A stretch of DNA of 64,000 nt from G963662605 sp963662605 (GTDB lineage Bacteria; Bacteroidota; Ignavibacteria; Ignavibacteriales; Ignavibacteriaceae), in assembly GCA_963662605.1 (NCBI GenBank), contig OY759785.1, positions 3,038,001 to 3,102,000 on the forward strand, read 5' to 3'. The notes beneath the pieces are model-generated. The model ran no database searches. It saw nothing but the letters and a program-made list of their open reading frames with translations, and had not been told where the DNA came from. Positions 29,094 through 38,954 of this stretch are shown here, one piece after another. Each line of letters opens with the position of its first letter. Position 1 is the stretch's first letter. The position numbers and the translations under genes are program-made.

Positions 29094-30680
29094 ATGAAAA
29101 AAACAGTGTTTTTATTACTATTCGTAATTCTGCCCTCAATGGTGTTTGGGCAATACAAATACAACCGTGAGTTGTTCTCGCATAATATGTCGCTGGAAAA
29201 TCTCAGAAATATTATTCCTATCGGCGATCAAAACAGTGATGGTTACGACGACTTTCTGGTATTTAATTGCAGTGAGGAAAGTATTTACCTGTTCTATGGC
29301 GGTAATCCCATGGACACATTACCTGCAATGGTATGGATGCCACGAAATAATAAGCAAATTGTAAATTGTACGGCAATTGATTTGAATCATAATAAAAAAC
29401 TTGATTTGCTCATTTTATATGTTGATAGAAATAGCCGGGGGAAAAAGGAAATGCTCGGGTTTTACGGGGGAAAGGATTTAGACACCATTCCGGATTTTAC
29501 TTTCCCACCGCCTGCAGGGGCAAGTTCTATCTATTGGGGATATCCTGCAATGGCAATTCCGGATTTTGATGGTGACGGATATGAGGATTTAATGATACCG
29601 GACTTTGGTACACCCTACCATCCAAAAATATATAATGGTACATTTTATTTTTATTCAACAAACCCAGTTCTTGATACTATCCCCAAAATGGCAATAGGTG
29701 GAGATACTGCGCAGGCAGGCAGACATGTTACTTACTCAGGGAACGGTATTACCTTTGGGGATATAAACGGCGACGGGAAAACGGATATATGGTACCTCAG
29801 TTATAATCTTGACAGCCTGAATTACATGCGGAATATTGAAGGACATGTGGTACTTGGAAACAGCACGTGGGACTCGACTTCATCTCAGATTATATACCAA
29901 AATGGACATAATTACTATCTACCTATTATGTATTTGTTAGGAGATATTAATGGAGACGGAAGAACTGATTTTATCCTTGAAAATTATAATGGGTATTTCC
30001 CGTATTATTATGACCGATGCCTCATTTACGGCAAATTCCCGGTTGATACGATACCGAATGCAGGGTTGAACACCCAGTATCAGGGAAGCAATATCGAAAA
30101 ATACATGGGAGATATTAACCACGATGGGTATGGAGATTTTGTCACGAACAACGGATCTATTTATCCGGTAGCAAAAGTATGGCTTGGCAGTAATGACATG
30201 ACGAAGCATGATTTGCCGGTGGCGTATATCGGCGGGACTGATAACTGTTATGGAGGCATGATAGCACCGGTCGGAGATGTGAACGGCGATGGGGTAAATG
30301 ATTTTGCCGTGGGGACGACCACCTTAGGAACAACGTGTATGGATGGATACTTTGTGATAATCAGCGGGGACACAACCGGTTTAACGGAAATTAAAAGCGG
30401 CCATAAAATCACCGGGTTCGGGTATAAACTGTATGAAGCATATCCAAATCCATTTAATCCGGGTACTACGATAAGTTATGAATTAGGCGAGACAGGCAGA
30501 GTGACATTAAAAGTTTATGACATTCTGGGCAGAGAAGTTCAAACATTAGTTGATGAAATTAAAAACGCCGGAAAGTACGAGGCCGCTTTCAACGCCTGTA
30601 ATTTGCCGAGCGGTATGTACTTTTGCACTATAGAAACGGGCAGTTACTTGGAAACAAAAAAGATGCTTTTGATAAAATAG
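29094..30680 (+). CDS. Secreted FG-GAP/VCBS-repeat protein with T9SS sorting domain (copy 1)
   Basis: The 528-residue protein starts at ATG 29094, where a signal peptide begins (MKKTVFLLLFVILPSMVFGQ); the in-frame ORF from 28983 is longer only by non-signal sequence. The body has repeated calcium-binding-type motifs such as IPDFDGDGYEDL, GDINGDGKTDIW and GDVNGDGVNDFAVG, typical of FG-GAP/VCBS beta-propellers. It ends with a YPNPFNPGTTISYEL sorting domain. It is followed after eight bases by a close paralogue. Probable location is the cell surface or medium; ligand unknown. Confidence 0.88.
   Translation: MKKTVFLLLFVILPSMVFGQYKYNRELFSHNMSLENLRNIIPIGDQNSDGYDDFLVFNCSEESIYLFYGGNPMDTLPAMVWMPRNNKQIVNCTAIDLNHNKKLDLLILYVDRNSRGKKEMLGFYGGKDLDTIPDFTFPPPAGASSIYWGYPAMAIPDFDGDGYEDLMIPDFGTPYHPKIYNGTFYFYSTNPVLDTIPKMAIGGDTAQAGRHVTYSGNGITFGDINGDGKTDIWYLSYNLDSLNYMRNIEGHVVLGNSTWDSTSSQIIYQNGHNYYLPIMYLLGDINGDGRTDFILENYNGYFPYYYDRCLIYGKFPVDTIPNAGLNTQYQGSNIEKYMGDINHDGYGDFVTNNGSIYPVAKVWLGSNDMTKHDLPVAYIGGTDNCYGGMIAPVGDVNGDGVNDFAVGTTTLGTTCMDGYFVIISGDTTGLTEIKSGHKITGFGYKLYEAYPNPFNPGTTISYELGETGRVTLKVYDILGREVQTLVDEIKNAGKYEAAFNACNLPSGMYFCTIETGSYLETKKMLLIK
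29757..30589 (+). repeat. Duplicated 833-bp block, copy 1
   Basis: This block aligns without gaps to 31352-32184 (offset 1595). By eye there are only a few dozen substitutions, mostly at third codon positions. Outside it the two genes diverge clearly. Confidence 0.9.
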
Positions 30681-30688
30681 AGGTTACA

Positions 30689-32290
30689 ATGAAAAAAACA
30701 GTGTTCTTAATATTTTGGGTTATGTTGCCCTTATTGGCATTTGGGCAATATAAATACAATCGTGAGTTGTTCTCGCATAATATGTCTATAGATAATTTTC
30801 AAAATGTTGAACCGTTCGGTGACCAGAATAGTGATGGCTATGATGACATTCTGGTATATAATTGCAGTGAGGAAAGCATCTACCTCTTTTATGGCGGCAA
30901 CCCTATGGCCACATTACCCGCAATGAGTTGGCATGGCCGATATGGTAAAGATATTATCTATTTTGCTGTGGCAGACATTAACCATGATTCGAAATTGGAT
31001 ATCATAGTTCAATATGTTGATAGGAGTAATGGAGGGAAGAAGGAGCTATTAGGATTTTACGGAGGGAAGTCAATAGATACGATTCCCGATTTCATAATAA
31101 CGCCACCGGTTGGGGCTAATCCAATCTATTGGGGATACGGAATAAGCAATATGCCGGATTTTAACGGTGATGGTTATTCGGATCTGGTGATATATGAGGT
31201 GAGCACTCCTAACCACCCTAAAGTAAATAATGGGACACTATATTTTTACTCAACCAATCCGGTTCTCGACACAATTCCGAAGATGGTAATCGGAGGTGAT
31301 ACGGCAAAAACCGGCAGACATGTACAGTTCGATTATCACGGCACAACTTTCGGGGATATAAACGGCGACGGGAAAACGGATATATGGTACCTCAGTTATA
31401 ATCTTGACAGCTTAAATTATATGCGGAATGTTGAAAGACATATGGTGCTTGGAAACAGCACGTGGGACTCGACTTCATCTCAGGTTATATATCAAAATGG
31501 ACATAATTACTATCTGCCTATTATGTATTTGTTAGGAGATATAAATGGAGACGGAAGAACTGATTTTATCCTTGAAAATTATAATGGGTATTTCCCGTAT
31601 TATTATGACCGATGCCTCATTTACGGCAAATTCCCGGTTGATACGATACCGAATGCAGGGTTGAACACTCAGTATCAGGGAAGCAATATCGAAAAATACA
31701 TGGGAGATATTAACCACGATGGGTATGGAGATTTTGTCACGAACAACGGATCTATTTATCCGGTAGCAAAAGTATGGCTCGGCAGCAATGACATGACCAA
31801 ACATGATCTGCCGGTGGCGTATATCGGCGGGACTGATAACTGTTATGGAGGCATGATAGCACCGGTCGGAGATGTGAATGGCGATGGGGTAAATGATTTT
31901 GCTGTGGGGACGACCACCTTAGGAACAACGTGTATGGATGGATACTTTGTGATAATCAGCGGAGACACAACCGGTTTAACGGAAATTAAAAGCGGCCATA
32001 AAAGCACAGGGTTCGGGTATAAACTGTATGAAGCATATCCAAATCCATTTAATCCGGGTACTACAATAAGTTATGAATTAGGCGAGACAGGCAGAGTGAC
32101 ATTAAAAGTTTATGACATTCTGGGCAGAGAAGTTCAAACATTAGTTGATGAAATTAAAAACGCCGGAAAATACGAGGCCGCTTTTGATGCAAGTCGTCTG
32201 ACAACCGGTGTTTACATAGCTCAATTACAAGTAGAACAAAACAGCCGGGTATTGTTCCGGCAGGAGAAAAAACTATCATTCATTAAATAA
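30689..32290 (+). CDS. Secreted FG-GAP/VCBS-repeat protein with T9SS sorting domain (copy 2)
   Basis: The 533-residue protein starts at ATG 30689, at the signal peptide MKKTVFLIFWVMLPLLAFGQ. It has the same layout as copy 1: FG-GAP/VCBS motifs (MPDFNGDGYSDL, GDINGDGKTDIW, GDVNGDGVNDFAVG) and a YPNPFNPGTTISYEL sorting domain. The first ~220 residues differ moderately from copy 1, whereas the next ~280 are almost identical. The last ~35 residues diverge again (LTTGVYIAQLQVEQNSR), so the two sorting domains end differently. The pair suggests tandem duplication followed by gene conversion. Confidence 0.88.
   Translation: MKKTVFLIFWVMLPLLAFGQYKYNRELFSHNMSIDNFQNVEPFGDQNSDGYDDILVYNCSEESIYLFYGGNPMATLPAMSWHGRYGKDIIYFAVADINHDSKLDIIVQYVDRSNGGKKELLGFYGGKSIDTIPDFIITPPVGANPIYWGYGISNMPDFNGDGYSDLVIYEVSTPNHPKVNNGTLYFYSTNPVLDTIPKMVIGGDTAKTGRHVQFDYHGTTFGDINGDGKTDIWYLSYNLDSLNYMRNVERHMVLGNSTWDSTSSQVIYQNGHNYYLPIMYLLGDINGDGRTDFILENYNGYFPYYYDRCLIYGKFPVDTIPNAGLNTQYQGSNIEKYMGDINHDGYGDFVTNNGSIYPVAKVWLGSNDMTKHDLPVAYIGGTDNCYGGMIAPVGDVNGDGVNDFAVGTTTLGTTCMDGYFVIISGDTTGLTEIKSGHKSTGFGYKLYEAYPNPFNPGTTISYELGETGRVTLKVYDILGREVQTLVDEIKNAGKYEAAFDASRLTTGVYIAQLQVEQNSRVLFRQEKKLSFIK
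31352..32184 (+). repeat. Duplicated 833-bp block, copy 2
   Basis: Partner of 29757-30589, in direct orientation within the neighbouring paralogue. The boundaries are abrupt on both sides. Confidence 0.9.
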
Positions 32291-32299
32291 AGGAAAACC

Positions 32300-35200
32300 A
32301 TGAGAAAAATTGTGCTGTTGTTATTTTGTGTGTTTCAAGCGGGCATCTATGCCCAGATGGATACAAGTCATTTTGCCAAAATCGGCTTCATGGATATTCT
32401 GCAATTATCCTATTTCCCATCTTATTATTACGATGATTATCTTCAAACCAGATATTCACAGATACTTTGTGACAGCAGTTATTATTACCCTGCACTGCAA
32501 AGGTTGGGGTTAAATTATGTCGTTTCTGTCGCTGATAGCAATACGTCGCTTTCTTCATTGTATAATAAGCCGGATTTGACAAATAACTACCCTGCTATAA
32601 AGATTATAGATACAAGGTTCAGGTCGTGCGGGTATGTCTATAATGGTGAAAGATGGTGGCACATTCCGGACTACCGATTATCGAATCTGGCTTATTCCGA
32701 CGGAAATTATCCCGGATATTTATGCTATGAAGCTGGTGGAACTCAAGTTGGATTTGATGGGAGCTATGAGGTTAATAGTTTCGGTTTTGGCTTAAGCAAT
32801 CAGCATTCGTTTTACTTAAGGCCCACGGTCACATTAATCGGCAGCCAGAACAGAACAGACCCCAATGATTATAGCATTTTTGTGGTCTGTGCCGATACTA
32901 CAACAGATAATGTTGGGAAATTAGTACATACCTCAATCCCCGTACTATATTCCGAAGGATCCTCATCCCATGGCGGTACAAACTATACAATGATGATAAG
33001 AGCGAGAATAGATCCGAATACCAGTCTGCCGGGTACCGATACGGTGGCACTGATTGTTTTCACCTTAGGGGCTCAAGGTTTGCCCATTCGCTATAATTAT
33101 AAGATAGAGTATGGTCATTCCGAAAACCAGACATACGCAGATACGTCCTATGTCGCAATAACCGCGAACAATTTCAATACAAATCAGTACACAGATATTA
33201 AAGTTCCGATTATCCGTAAAGAAAACACAGGAATTATATCAGATGTCGTATGGAAGAAGAAAAGGAATCTTTACATTGATAATATTTCCGTTTACTCTGC
33301 AGGCTACGATACATTATTCGTACAACCTGCCAACGTGCGTGCTGACCTCGAAAGTCGCATTTGCTCTCAGTTAACTACCGGCTTCGCCAGGTTCAGCGGC
33401 ATGGATTTGTATTCTCATCTTTATCATGATGAACCATTTCCCCTTGCTGCAAGAGTAATTAAAAAAATCAGCGATACGGCTGAATATTTGCTTGGTGCAG
33501 GCAGGTATATCGGGGGTGTAAATGCACTTGGAGGATTCCCGAAAGAGGGTATGCGGGCAGCGAATTATCTCGCCCGCCCTCATTATGTAATGTTCGAGAA
33601 CTACCCATTTAAAGCATATGTCGACACGACTAATGTCAGCAGCGTTCAGTCCGTGCTTGATAGCGTTATTTATTTTAGCTCGATTCCGTGGATGAATTAT
33701 GGTGATTCTTCTCACTGTGGACTACGGGCTGCCATCGCATGGGCACAAAACTTCACACCTGCTATTGTAAGTGACGATGTCCCGTTATACCATACAATGC
33801 AAGTGTGCAGTGATAGGGAGAAACTGCATCCGGTATTAAGAGCACCGACATCATCCGAAATTCTTGTTCAGGGGTGGTTGGCGATGTGCTACGGAGCAAA
33901 GGGTTTAATGTACTATGCTATTATGACTAACACTCAACCTTCAGACGCCGATACGAATTACTCTATTTACGGACTATTTGAATCCGAAGGAAGTGTCGGC
34001 GCAATAACCCAAGACCCCAAATTAAAGCAAGTAACAAATACCCGCTACGATGCCGTAAAAAAACTCAACGGACAGATAGATAAAATAAACAGCGAGCTGA
34101 TGCAGCTTACGTGGGTAGATGCTTTCAGCGCGCATAAAGGAATACCAACCGGCAAATATGTGAGCAATGTTCACTACCCGTATAACTCCGGTGATACTAA
34201 ATATATAGAAGTCGGGTTTTTCAAAAAATCAACCGATATGAATAACAATAATCTGGAATACCTGATGGTGGTAAACCGTCGGGTTTTGTCAAGTGAAACA
34301 AGGTATATCACCATTACGTTAGATAAATCAACATCACCATATAATAACTGGAAAATTTCCATCGTTGGAGAGAACGACCCCTACGCGTATACTACTAAAA
34401 CAGGTTCGTTCAGATACCCGTTCCCTCCGGGAGAAGGTAGATTATTCCGGATAGAACCGGTGCTCTTAGCCGGGGGTGACTTGAATTATAACGATACACT
34501 GTCAGCTTCTTGTACGGATAATCTCGGCGCAGATATCACAGTTCAACCCGGCGCGACACTTGCCGTAACGAGTAACGCGACGGTGCACTTTCCGTCTTCA
34601 GGGTCACGCCTTATGGTTCTGGGGAAGATGGAACTGAACACGAATCTTACAGTCCCGGTTAATTCAATATTGGCTTTTAGCTCAACCGATACAACATCAC
34701 CCAAACTGCTCATTGCCCCGAACAAATCCATAACGGCTCAGGGAATTTTTTGCATGAACGGCAGCGTAAATCATAGAGGGGTGATTAACAGGCTTGGCAG
34801 CAGCGGCGCGTGGGGATACATTACCTATGACACAAGCCATTTTGATCCTTCGGCCGCGTATCGTAACTCGTTTTATTATACCGACATAAAACACGGTTTG
34901 GGTATAAAAATTCTCTACAGCGGCGATATGCATATCGGTTACACTAATATAGACACCTGTCTGCATGGTATATATATTGAAAACACATCTCCGGTGATTT
35001 ATGAAACTCAAATACATCCGAGTAGCAATGCAATTTACGGATACGGCCTGGCGTCTCCGGTAATACATGACTGCTATTTCTTTAAAGAGAACAGCTATCA
35101 GGGTTATCACGCAGGTCTGGGTATTTACTTAATAGAGCAGATGTGTCCCTATGTATACCGGAATAAAATTACGGGCTTCGATTACGGGATGTATTTCGGC

Positions 35201-36376
35201 GGTACGAATGTAGTTGCTCATACGACCGATATTTGGGATACCTATCCAAACCCGAATAATCTAATTACCGGAAACAATATCGGTTTAGAAGTTAGCTGGG
35301 GGGCTTATTGCTACGCGGGACACCTTCCGGTAAATGGTTATAATAGTATCTATTCCAATAGCTTGGATGTAAAGACACAAGAACACGGTACAATTATGGC
35401 ACAGGGTAATTACTGGGGCACTTCAGGCCAGCCGCCTACAAATTATTATTGTGATACTACATCGCATTTCTATTCCGCGGGAGCTTTGTCGGAAGACCCC
35501 TGGAATCCGGAACAGTTGATTGCAGCACGATCGCCGGAATTAAGCGGCATACAAGCAGTAAAGAAAATCAGCAAAGACGAATTGTTGGGAAATATCAACA
35601 AAGGCGAAAATCTGGAGGCATCAGGAAAATCCGATGAAGCTATCGGACATTATAAGAAAATGATTGCAGATGATATAGCCGGAGATTATGCCCTGCGAAA
35701 AATCGCAATACTGGGCCAGGCAACAAGAAAAGAAGACACGAAGTTGTTTCTGAAAGATGTCCTTGCCGCGAAAGGTAAGTACGCGAATCAGGCACTCAGT
35801 CTAATGGCAAACATGTCACTTCTGGATTTTAACTACACGGATGCAATGGCACTATATGAACGGTTGATAAGCGAATCACCGAATAGCCGTGAGGCGGAAA
35901 ATGCAAGATTTGATAAGTTGTTTGCCGCGCTGCATTTCGAGAAAAACCTCGCGAAGGCACAATTGTTATTGGATGAACTGAAACAGAGAAAGATAACCGA
36001 TACTGATTTGTTGATGAGGTTAAGCATTGCCGAAGACTTCGTGAATTATGAAACGAATAGCGGTAAATTAAGCAAGCGGCAAGCCGCAAATACCGAAACA
36101 GGTGAAACCATCAAAAAGTATAAATTGGCACAGAATTATCCCAATCCGTTCAATCCGGCGACAAGTATTTCATACGAATTGCCGAATGATGGATATGTAA
36201 GTTTAGTTGTATATGATGTACTGGGGAAAGTAGTCAAGTCGTTAGTCGATGAACAAAAACAGGCGGGAAGGTATACTTCCACATTTAATGCGTCAAACTT
36301 ACCGAGTGGCATTTATTTTTATACTTTGAAATCCAGCAGTTTTACTTCTACAAAGAAGATGATGCTGATTAAGTAG
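32300..36376 (+). CDS. Large secreted protein: unknown N-terminal domain, beta-helix, TPR-like region, T9SS domain
   Basis: The 1358-residue protein starts at ATG 32300 after AAGGAAAA, with a signal peptide (MRKIVLLLFCVFQAGIYAQ). The first ~700 residues belong to no family I recognise; ILVQGWLAMCYGAKGLMYY is reminiscent of glycosidase-type barrels, but this is weak. Around residues 830-1070, short repeats (IKHGLGIKILYSGDMHIGY, GIYIENTSPVIYETQI) look like a right-handed parallel beta-helix. Residues ~1095-1265 are helical and TPR-like (EASGKSDEAIGHYKKMI, ALYERLISESPNSREAE). The end is a NYPNPFNPATSISYEL sorting domain. It lies nine bases after FG-GAP copy 2, in the same probable operon. Confidence 0.85.
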   Translation: MRKIVLLLFCVFQAGIYAQMDTSHFAKIGFMDILQLSYFPSYYYDDYLQTRYSQILCDSSYYYPALQRLGLNYVVSVADSNTSLSSLYNKPDLTNNYPAIKIIDTRFRSCGYVYNGERWWHIPDYRLSNLAYSDGNYPGYLCYEAGGTQVGFDGSYEVNSFGFGLSNQHSFYLRPTVTLIGSQNRTDPNDYSIFVVCADTTTDNVGKLVHTSIPVLYSEGSSSHGGTNYTMMIRARIDPNTSLPGTDTVALIVFTLGAQGLPIRYNYKIEYGHSENQTYADTSYVAITANNFNTNQYTDIKVPIIRKENTGIISDVVWKKKRNLYIDNISVYSAGYDTLFVQPANVRADLESRICSQLTTGFARFSGMDLYSHLYHDEPFPLAARVIKKISDTAEYLLGAGRYIGGVNALGGFPKEGMRAANYLARPHYVMFENYPFKAYVDTTNVSSVQSVLDSVIYFSSIPWMNYGDSSHCGLRAAIAWAQNFTPAIVSDDVPLYHTMQVCSDREKLHPVLRAPTSSEILVQGWLAMCYGAKGLMYYAIMTNTQPSDADTNYSIYGLFESEGSVGAITQDPKLKQVTNTRYDAVKKLNGQIDKINSELMQLTWVDAFSAHKGIPTGKYVSNVHYPYNSGDTKYIEVGFFKKSTDMNNNNLEYLMVVNRRVLSSETRYITITLDKSTSPYNNWKISIVGENDPYAYTTKTGSFRYPFPPGEGRLFRIEPVLLAGGDLNYNDTLSASCTDNLGADITVQPGATLAVTSNATVHFPSSGSRLMVLGKMELNTNLTVPVNSILAFSSTDTTSPKLLIAPNKSITAQGIFCMNGSVNHRGVINRLGSSGAWGYITYDTSHFDPSAAYRNSFYYTDIKHGLGIKILYSGDMHIGYTNIDTCLHGIYIENTSPVIYETQIHPSSNAIYGYGLASPVIHDCYFFKENSYQGYHAGLGIYLIEQMCPYVYRNKITGFDYGMYFGGTNVVAHTTDIWDTYPNPNNLITGNNIGLEVSWGAYCYAGHLPVNGYNSIYSNSLDVKTQEHGTIMAQGNYWGTSGQPPTNYYCDTTSHFYSAGALSEDPWNPEQLIAARSPELSGIQAVKKISKDELLGNINKGENLEASGKSDEAIGHYKKMIADDIAGDYALRKIAILGQATRKEDTKLFLKDVLAAKGKYANQALSLMANMSLLDFNYTDAMALYERLISESPNSREAENARFDKLFAALHFEKNLAKAQLLLDELKQRKITDTDLLMRLSIAEDFVNYETNSGKLSKRQAANTETGETIKKYKLAQNYPNPFNPATSISYELPNDGYVSLVVYDVLGKVVKSLVDEQKQAGRYTSTFNASNLPSGIYFYTLKSSSFTSTKKMMLIK

Positions 36377-36392
36377 CATTTCATTAACATTC

Positions 36393-36423
36393 TAACAACG
36401 CCTGCGACTCGCGGGCGTTGTTA
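36393..36423 (+). terminator. Strong hairpin downstream of the beta-helix gene
   Basis: The stem TAACAACGCC (36393-36402) pairs with GGCGTTGTTA (36414-36423), and GCG/CGC can extend the pairing in the loop. It lies 16 bases after the stop codon. No T-tract follows, so termination is likely but not certain. Confidence 0.6.
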
Positions 36424-36603
36424 CCCTTTCGCTTACCCCGTACCCACAATCTTAAATAATTTTTCCCGAATCTTTCCGCACTGAATCCTGAAATTCTTCC
36501 AAAGCTGGCAAAAGGGCATTTATTTCATCATTTTTTTATCTAAACTTTAATTAAATTACAGATTGATTCACAATATTTATTCAATCTAGTCATCAGGGAC
36601 AGG

Positions 36604-37362
36604 ATGCGAATTCTTAAGGTCAGTTTATCTGCAATTTTTCTCTTTTCTTTAGCTTTTTGGGCCGGATGTACGAAGGATTTTTCCAGTACGGTTGAAGAAT
36701 CCACACCGGTGTATACCGTTAATTATTTAAAAGCCCTTCCGAATACCGCAGCCACAAAAAATGACACGTTATATCTCGAAGCCGGATTTTCCTCCGCGAA
36801 TAAACCCTCAAGTGTGGTCGTTCAGTTTTCAACATCTTCCCAAGTACAGATCCGTGCGACATTAACACAAACATCTTCAGGCAGTAATTTTTTCGGCAAA
36901 GCAGTCGTCGGTTCTTCTCTTCCCGGTGGAGTTTACGATGTTGACTATTACGGACAGAACGATGATGCCACACTGACACATATCGGCAAACAGTATATCA
37001 TTATAAGACGGGCAAACAACTCGGTGCCGGTTATTGATACCGTTTATGCTGCCGATTCTATAACCGTCTCATCAAGCACGATAGTTTCTTATATTGAAGT
37101 TAAAGTGAGCGATGCCGACGGTGCATCTGATATTTCCCAAGTTTTTTATAACGCGACAAAACCCAACGGTGATACAAACGGCCCATTCTATTTAGCCGAC
37201 GACGGCGTTTTCCCTGATGCCACGGCTGGAGACAGAATTTATACTACCGGAATGCAAATTCCACCAACAGTTACAAAAGGTACATACCGCTTTGATTTCC
37301 AGGCAAAGGATAAATCCGGTGCGGTGAGTGCAATCAAATCACATTATATAACGTTGAAATGA
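36604..37362 (+). CDS. Lipoprotein with Ig-like domain
   Basis: The 252-residue protein has a lipoprotein signal (LFSLAFWAGC, lipidated Cys at residue 22). The second half, with YIEVKVSDADGASDI, FYLADDGVFPDATAGDRIYT and YRFDFQAKDKSGAVS, resembles Ig-like domains of Bacteroidota surface lipoproteins. No enzymatic motif is seen. It overlaps the next gene by four bases (ATGA) and heads an operon that includes a T9SS cargo and two PorV/PorQ-like proteins. Confidence 0.8.
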   Translation: MRILKVSLSAIFLFSLAFWAGCTKDFSSTVEESTPVYTVNYLKALPNTAATKNDTLYLEAGFSSANKPSSVVVQFSTSSQVQIRATLTQTSSGSNFFGKAVVGSSLPGGVYDVDYYGQNDDATLTHIGKQYIIIRRANNSVPVIDTVYAADSITVSSSTIVSYIEVKVSDADGASDISQVFYNATKPNGDTNGPFYLADDGVFPDATAGDRIYTTGMQIPPTVTKGTYRFDFQAKDKSGAVSAIKSHYITLK

Positions 37363-38954
37363 TGAAATCGTTTTTTATAGCAATACTCATGACTTCTCTT
37401 ACATTTGCTCAGGTAAATGTTCAGACGTATAAATTTTCCGGTGAAAAATCAGCACTTGCCAAAGTAGCTGCTACCGATCCGGGAAGTAACGGCATTAATA
37501 CTATTCTCTCTGTTGGTGATACCATATGGGTTGCCACTTCGCGCGGTCTCTCTAAAACAACCGATGGCGGAACAAACTGGACTAACTATTACGGAACTAC
37601 GGCATTTGGTACGGAGAGCGTCTCGGCGCTTGCCTACGATTATGCAACGCACAGCATCTGGGCCGCAATTGCTCACTCAACCGACGTAAGCGGTGAATCA
37701 CTGCCTGAAGGTTCAGGATTATTATTCTCCCTGAACGGCGGAACAACATGGACACACGTCAACCAGTCGGTAGATGCAAGCAACGATACTGTTGAACTCT
37801 ATGGTGCGAATAAACTGCACGCACTGCCCGTAACGGTTAAGATTCAAAACATCACGTATGCAATTGCAATAACTCCGAATGTAATTTGGACAGCCAATTT
37901 TGCCGGCGGTTTACGCAAACACAGAATTGACAGCCTTCTCGTGAACCCTGCATCGGCATGGGAAAGAGTTGTTCTTCCTCCGGACAATCTCGACAGCATT
38001 AAGCCATCCGATACACTTGATTTTTGTATGTCTCCGGTATCAGGGAACTATTGCAGCACAGGAAGTCTGAACTACCGCGTATTCTCTCTGGCTGTGGCGG
38101 ATGACACTGTTCTTTATGTCGGTACGGCGAATGGCATTAACAAAACGACTGAATCTGTAAACGCTGCTACGACCAACGATATTGCATGGACAAAGTTCAA
38201 TCACCAGCAGTCGGGCAGCACAAAAATTACAGGCAACTTTGTTGTGGCAATGGACTATAACAAATACAGCACTCCTAAAGCACTTTGGGCTGCAACATGG
38301 CAAGCCGAAGACAATACCGAGGAATACGGCGTAAGTTACACGACAGATGGAGGCACAACCTGGGGTACTTCGTTATTTAACGAAAAAGTACATGGTTTCG
38401 GTTTTTATAACAATTCGGTTATTGCCCCTTCTGATAACGGTGCTTTCCGTTCGGAAAATTTCGGCACAAGCTGGCTGCTACCCGGAAATATTTCCGATGG
38501 CGTCTCCGGTTTAAAAACGAAGGTATTTTATGCCGCACAGTTTCAGCAATCAAACGCTACATTGTGGCTTGGTTCTTCCTGGGGACTCGCTTCGCAGGCA
38601 AATAGCACTTCATACAGCACACACTGGAATATTTATTTCAGCTCTCCTGTGACTCCGGTCAGCGATTCCTACGCGTTTCCGAACCCGTTTTCGCCGCGTA
38701 ACGGCACCAGCCAAACGGCAATCCATTATAGTACCGGCGGTTCATCCGAGCAAGTGACGATAAGAATATTCAACTTCGGCATGAAGTATATCCGGACATT
38801 GATTCAGAATGCTACTCGAAGTGGAGCAAGTATCAATACCATGTGGGATGGCAAGGACGACAACGGAAACATTGTACCGAACGGCGTGTATTTTTATAAA
38901 ATTGAAATGGGTTCGCGCGAACCGATGTTCGGCAAAATTATGGTGATACAGTGA
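37359..38954 (+). CDS. Secreted propeller-type protein with FlgD-like T9SS C-terminal domain
   Basis: The 531-residue protein has a signal peptide (MMKSFFIAILMTSLTFAQ). Repeats of the form ISVGDTIWVATSRGLSKTTD, LLFSLNGGTTWTHV and SYTTDGGTTWGTS are typical of BNR/sortilin or Ycf48-like beta-propellers. The C-terminus (YAFPNPFSPRNG, WDGKDDNGNIVPNGVYFYKI) is an FlgD-like domain used as a T9SS sorting signal. It overlaps both neighbours by four bases, so it is cotranscribed with the lipoprotein and the PorV-like gene. Ligand or substrate is unknown. Confidence 0.85.
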   Translation: MMKSFFIAILMTSLTFAQVNVQTYKFSGEKSALAKVAATDPGSNGINTILSVGDTIWVATSRGLSKTTDGGTNWTNYYGTTAFGTESVSALAYDYATHSIWAAIAHSTDVSGESLPEGSGLLFSLNGGTTWTHVNQSVDASNDTVELYGANKLHALPVTVKIQNITYAIAITPNVIWTANFAGGLRKHRIDSLLVNPASAWERVVLPPDNLDSIKPSDTLDFCMSPVSGNYCSTGSLNYRVFSLAVADDTVLYVGTANGINKTTESVNAATTNDIAWTKFNHQQSGSTKITGNFVVAMDYNKYSTPKALWAATWQAEDNTEEYGVSYTTDGGTTWGTSLFNEKVHGFGFYNNSVIAPSDNGAFRSENFGTSWLLPGNISDGVSGLKTKVFYAAQFQQSNATLWLGSSWGLASQANSTSYSTHWNIYFSSPVTPVSDSYAFPNPFSPRNGTSQTAIHYSTGGSSEQVTIRIFNFGMKYIRTLIQNATRSGASINTMWDGKDDNGNIVPNGVYFYKIEMGSREPMFGKIMVIQ

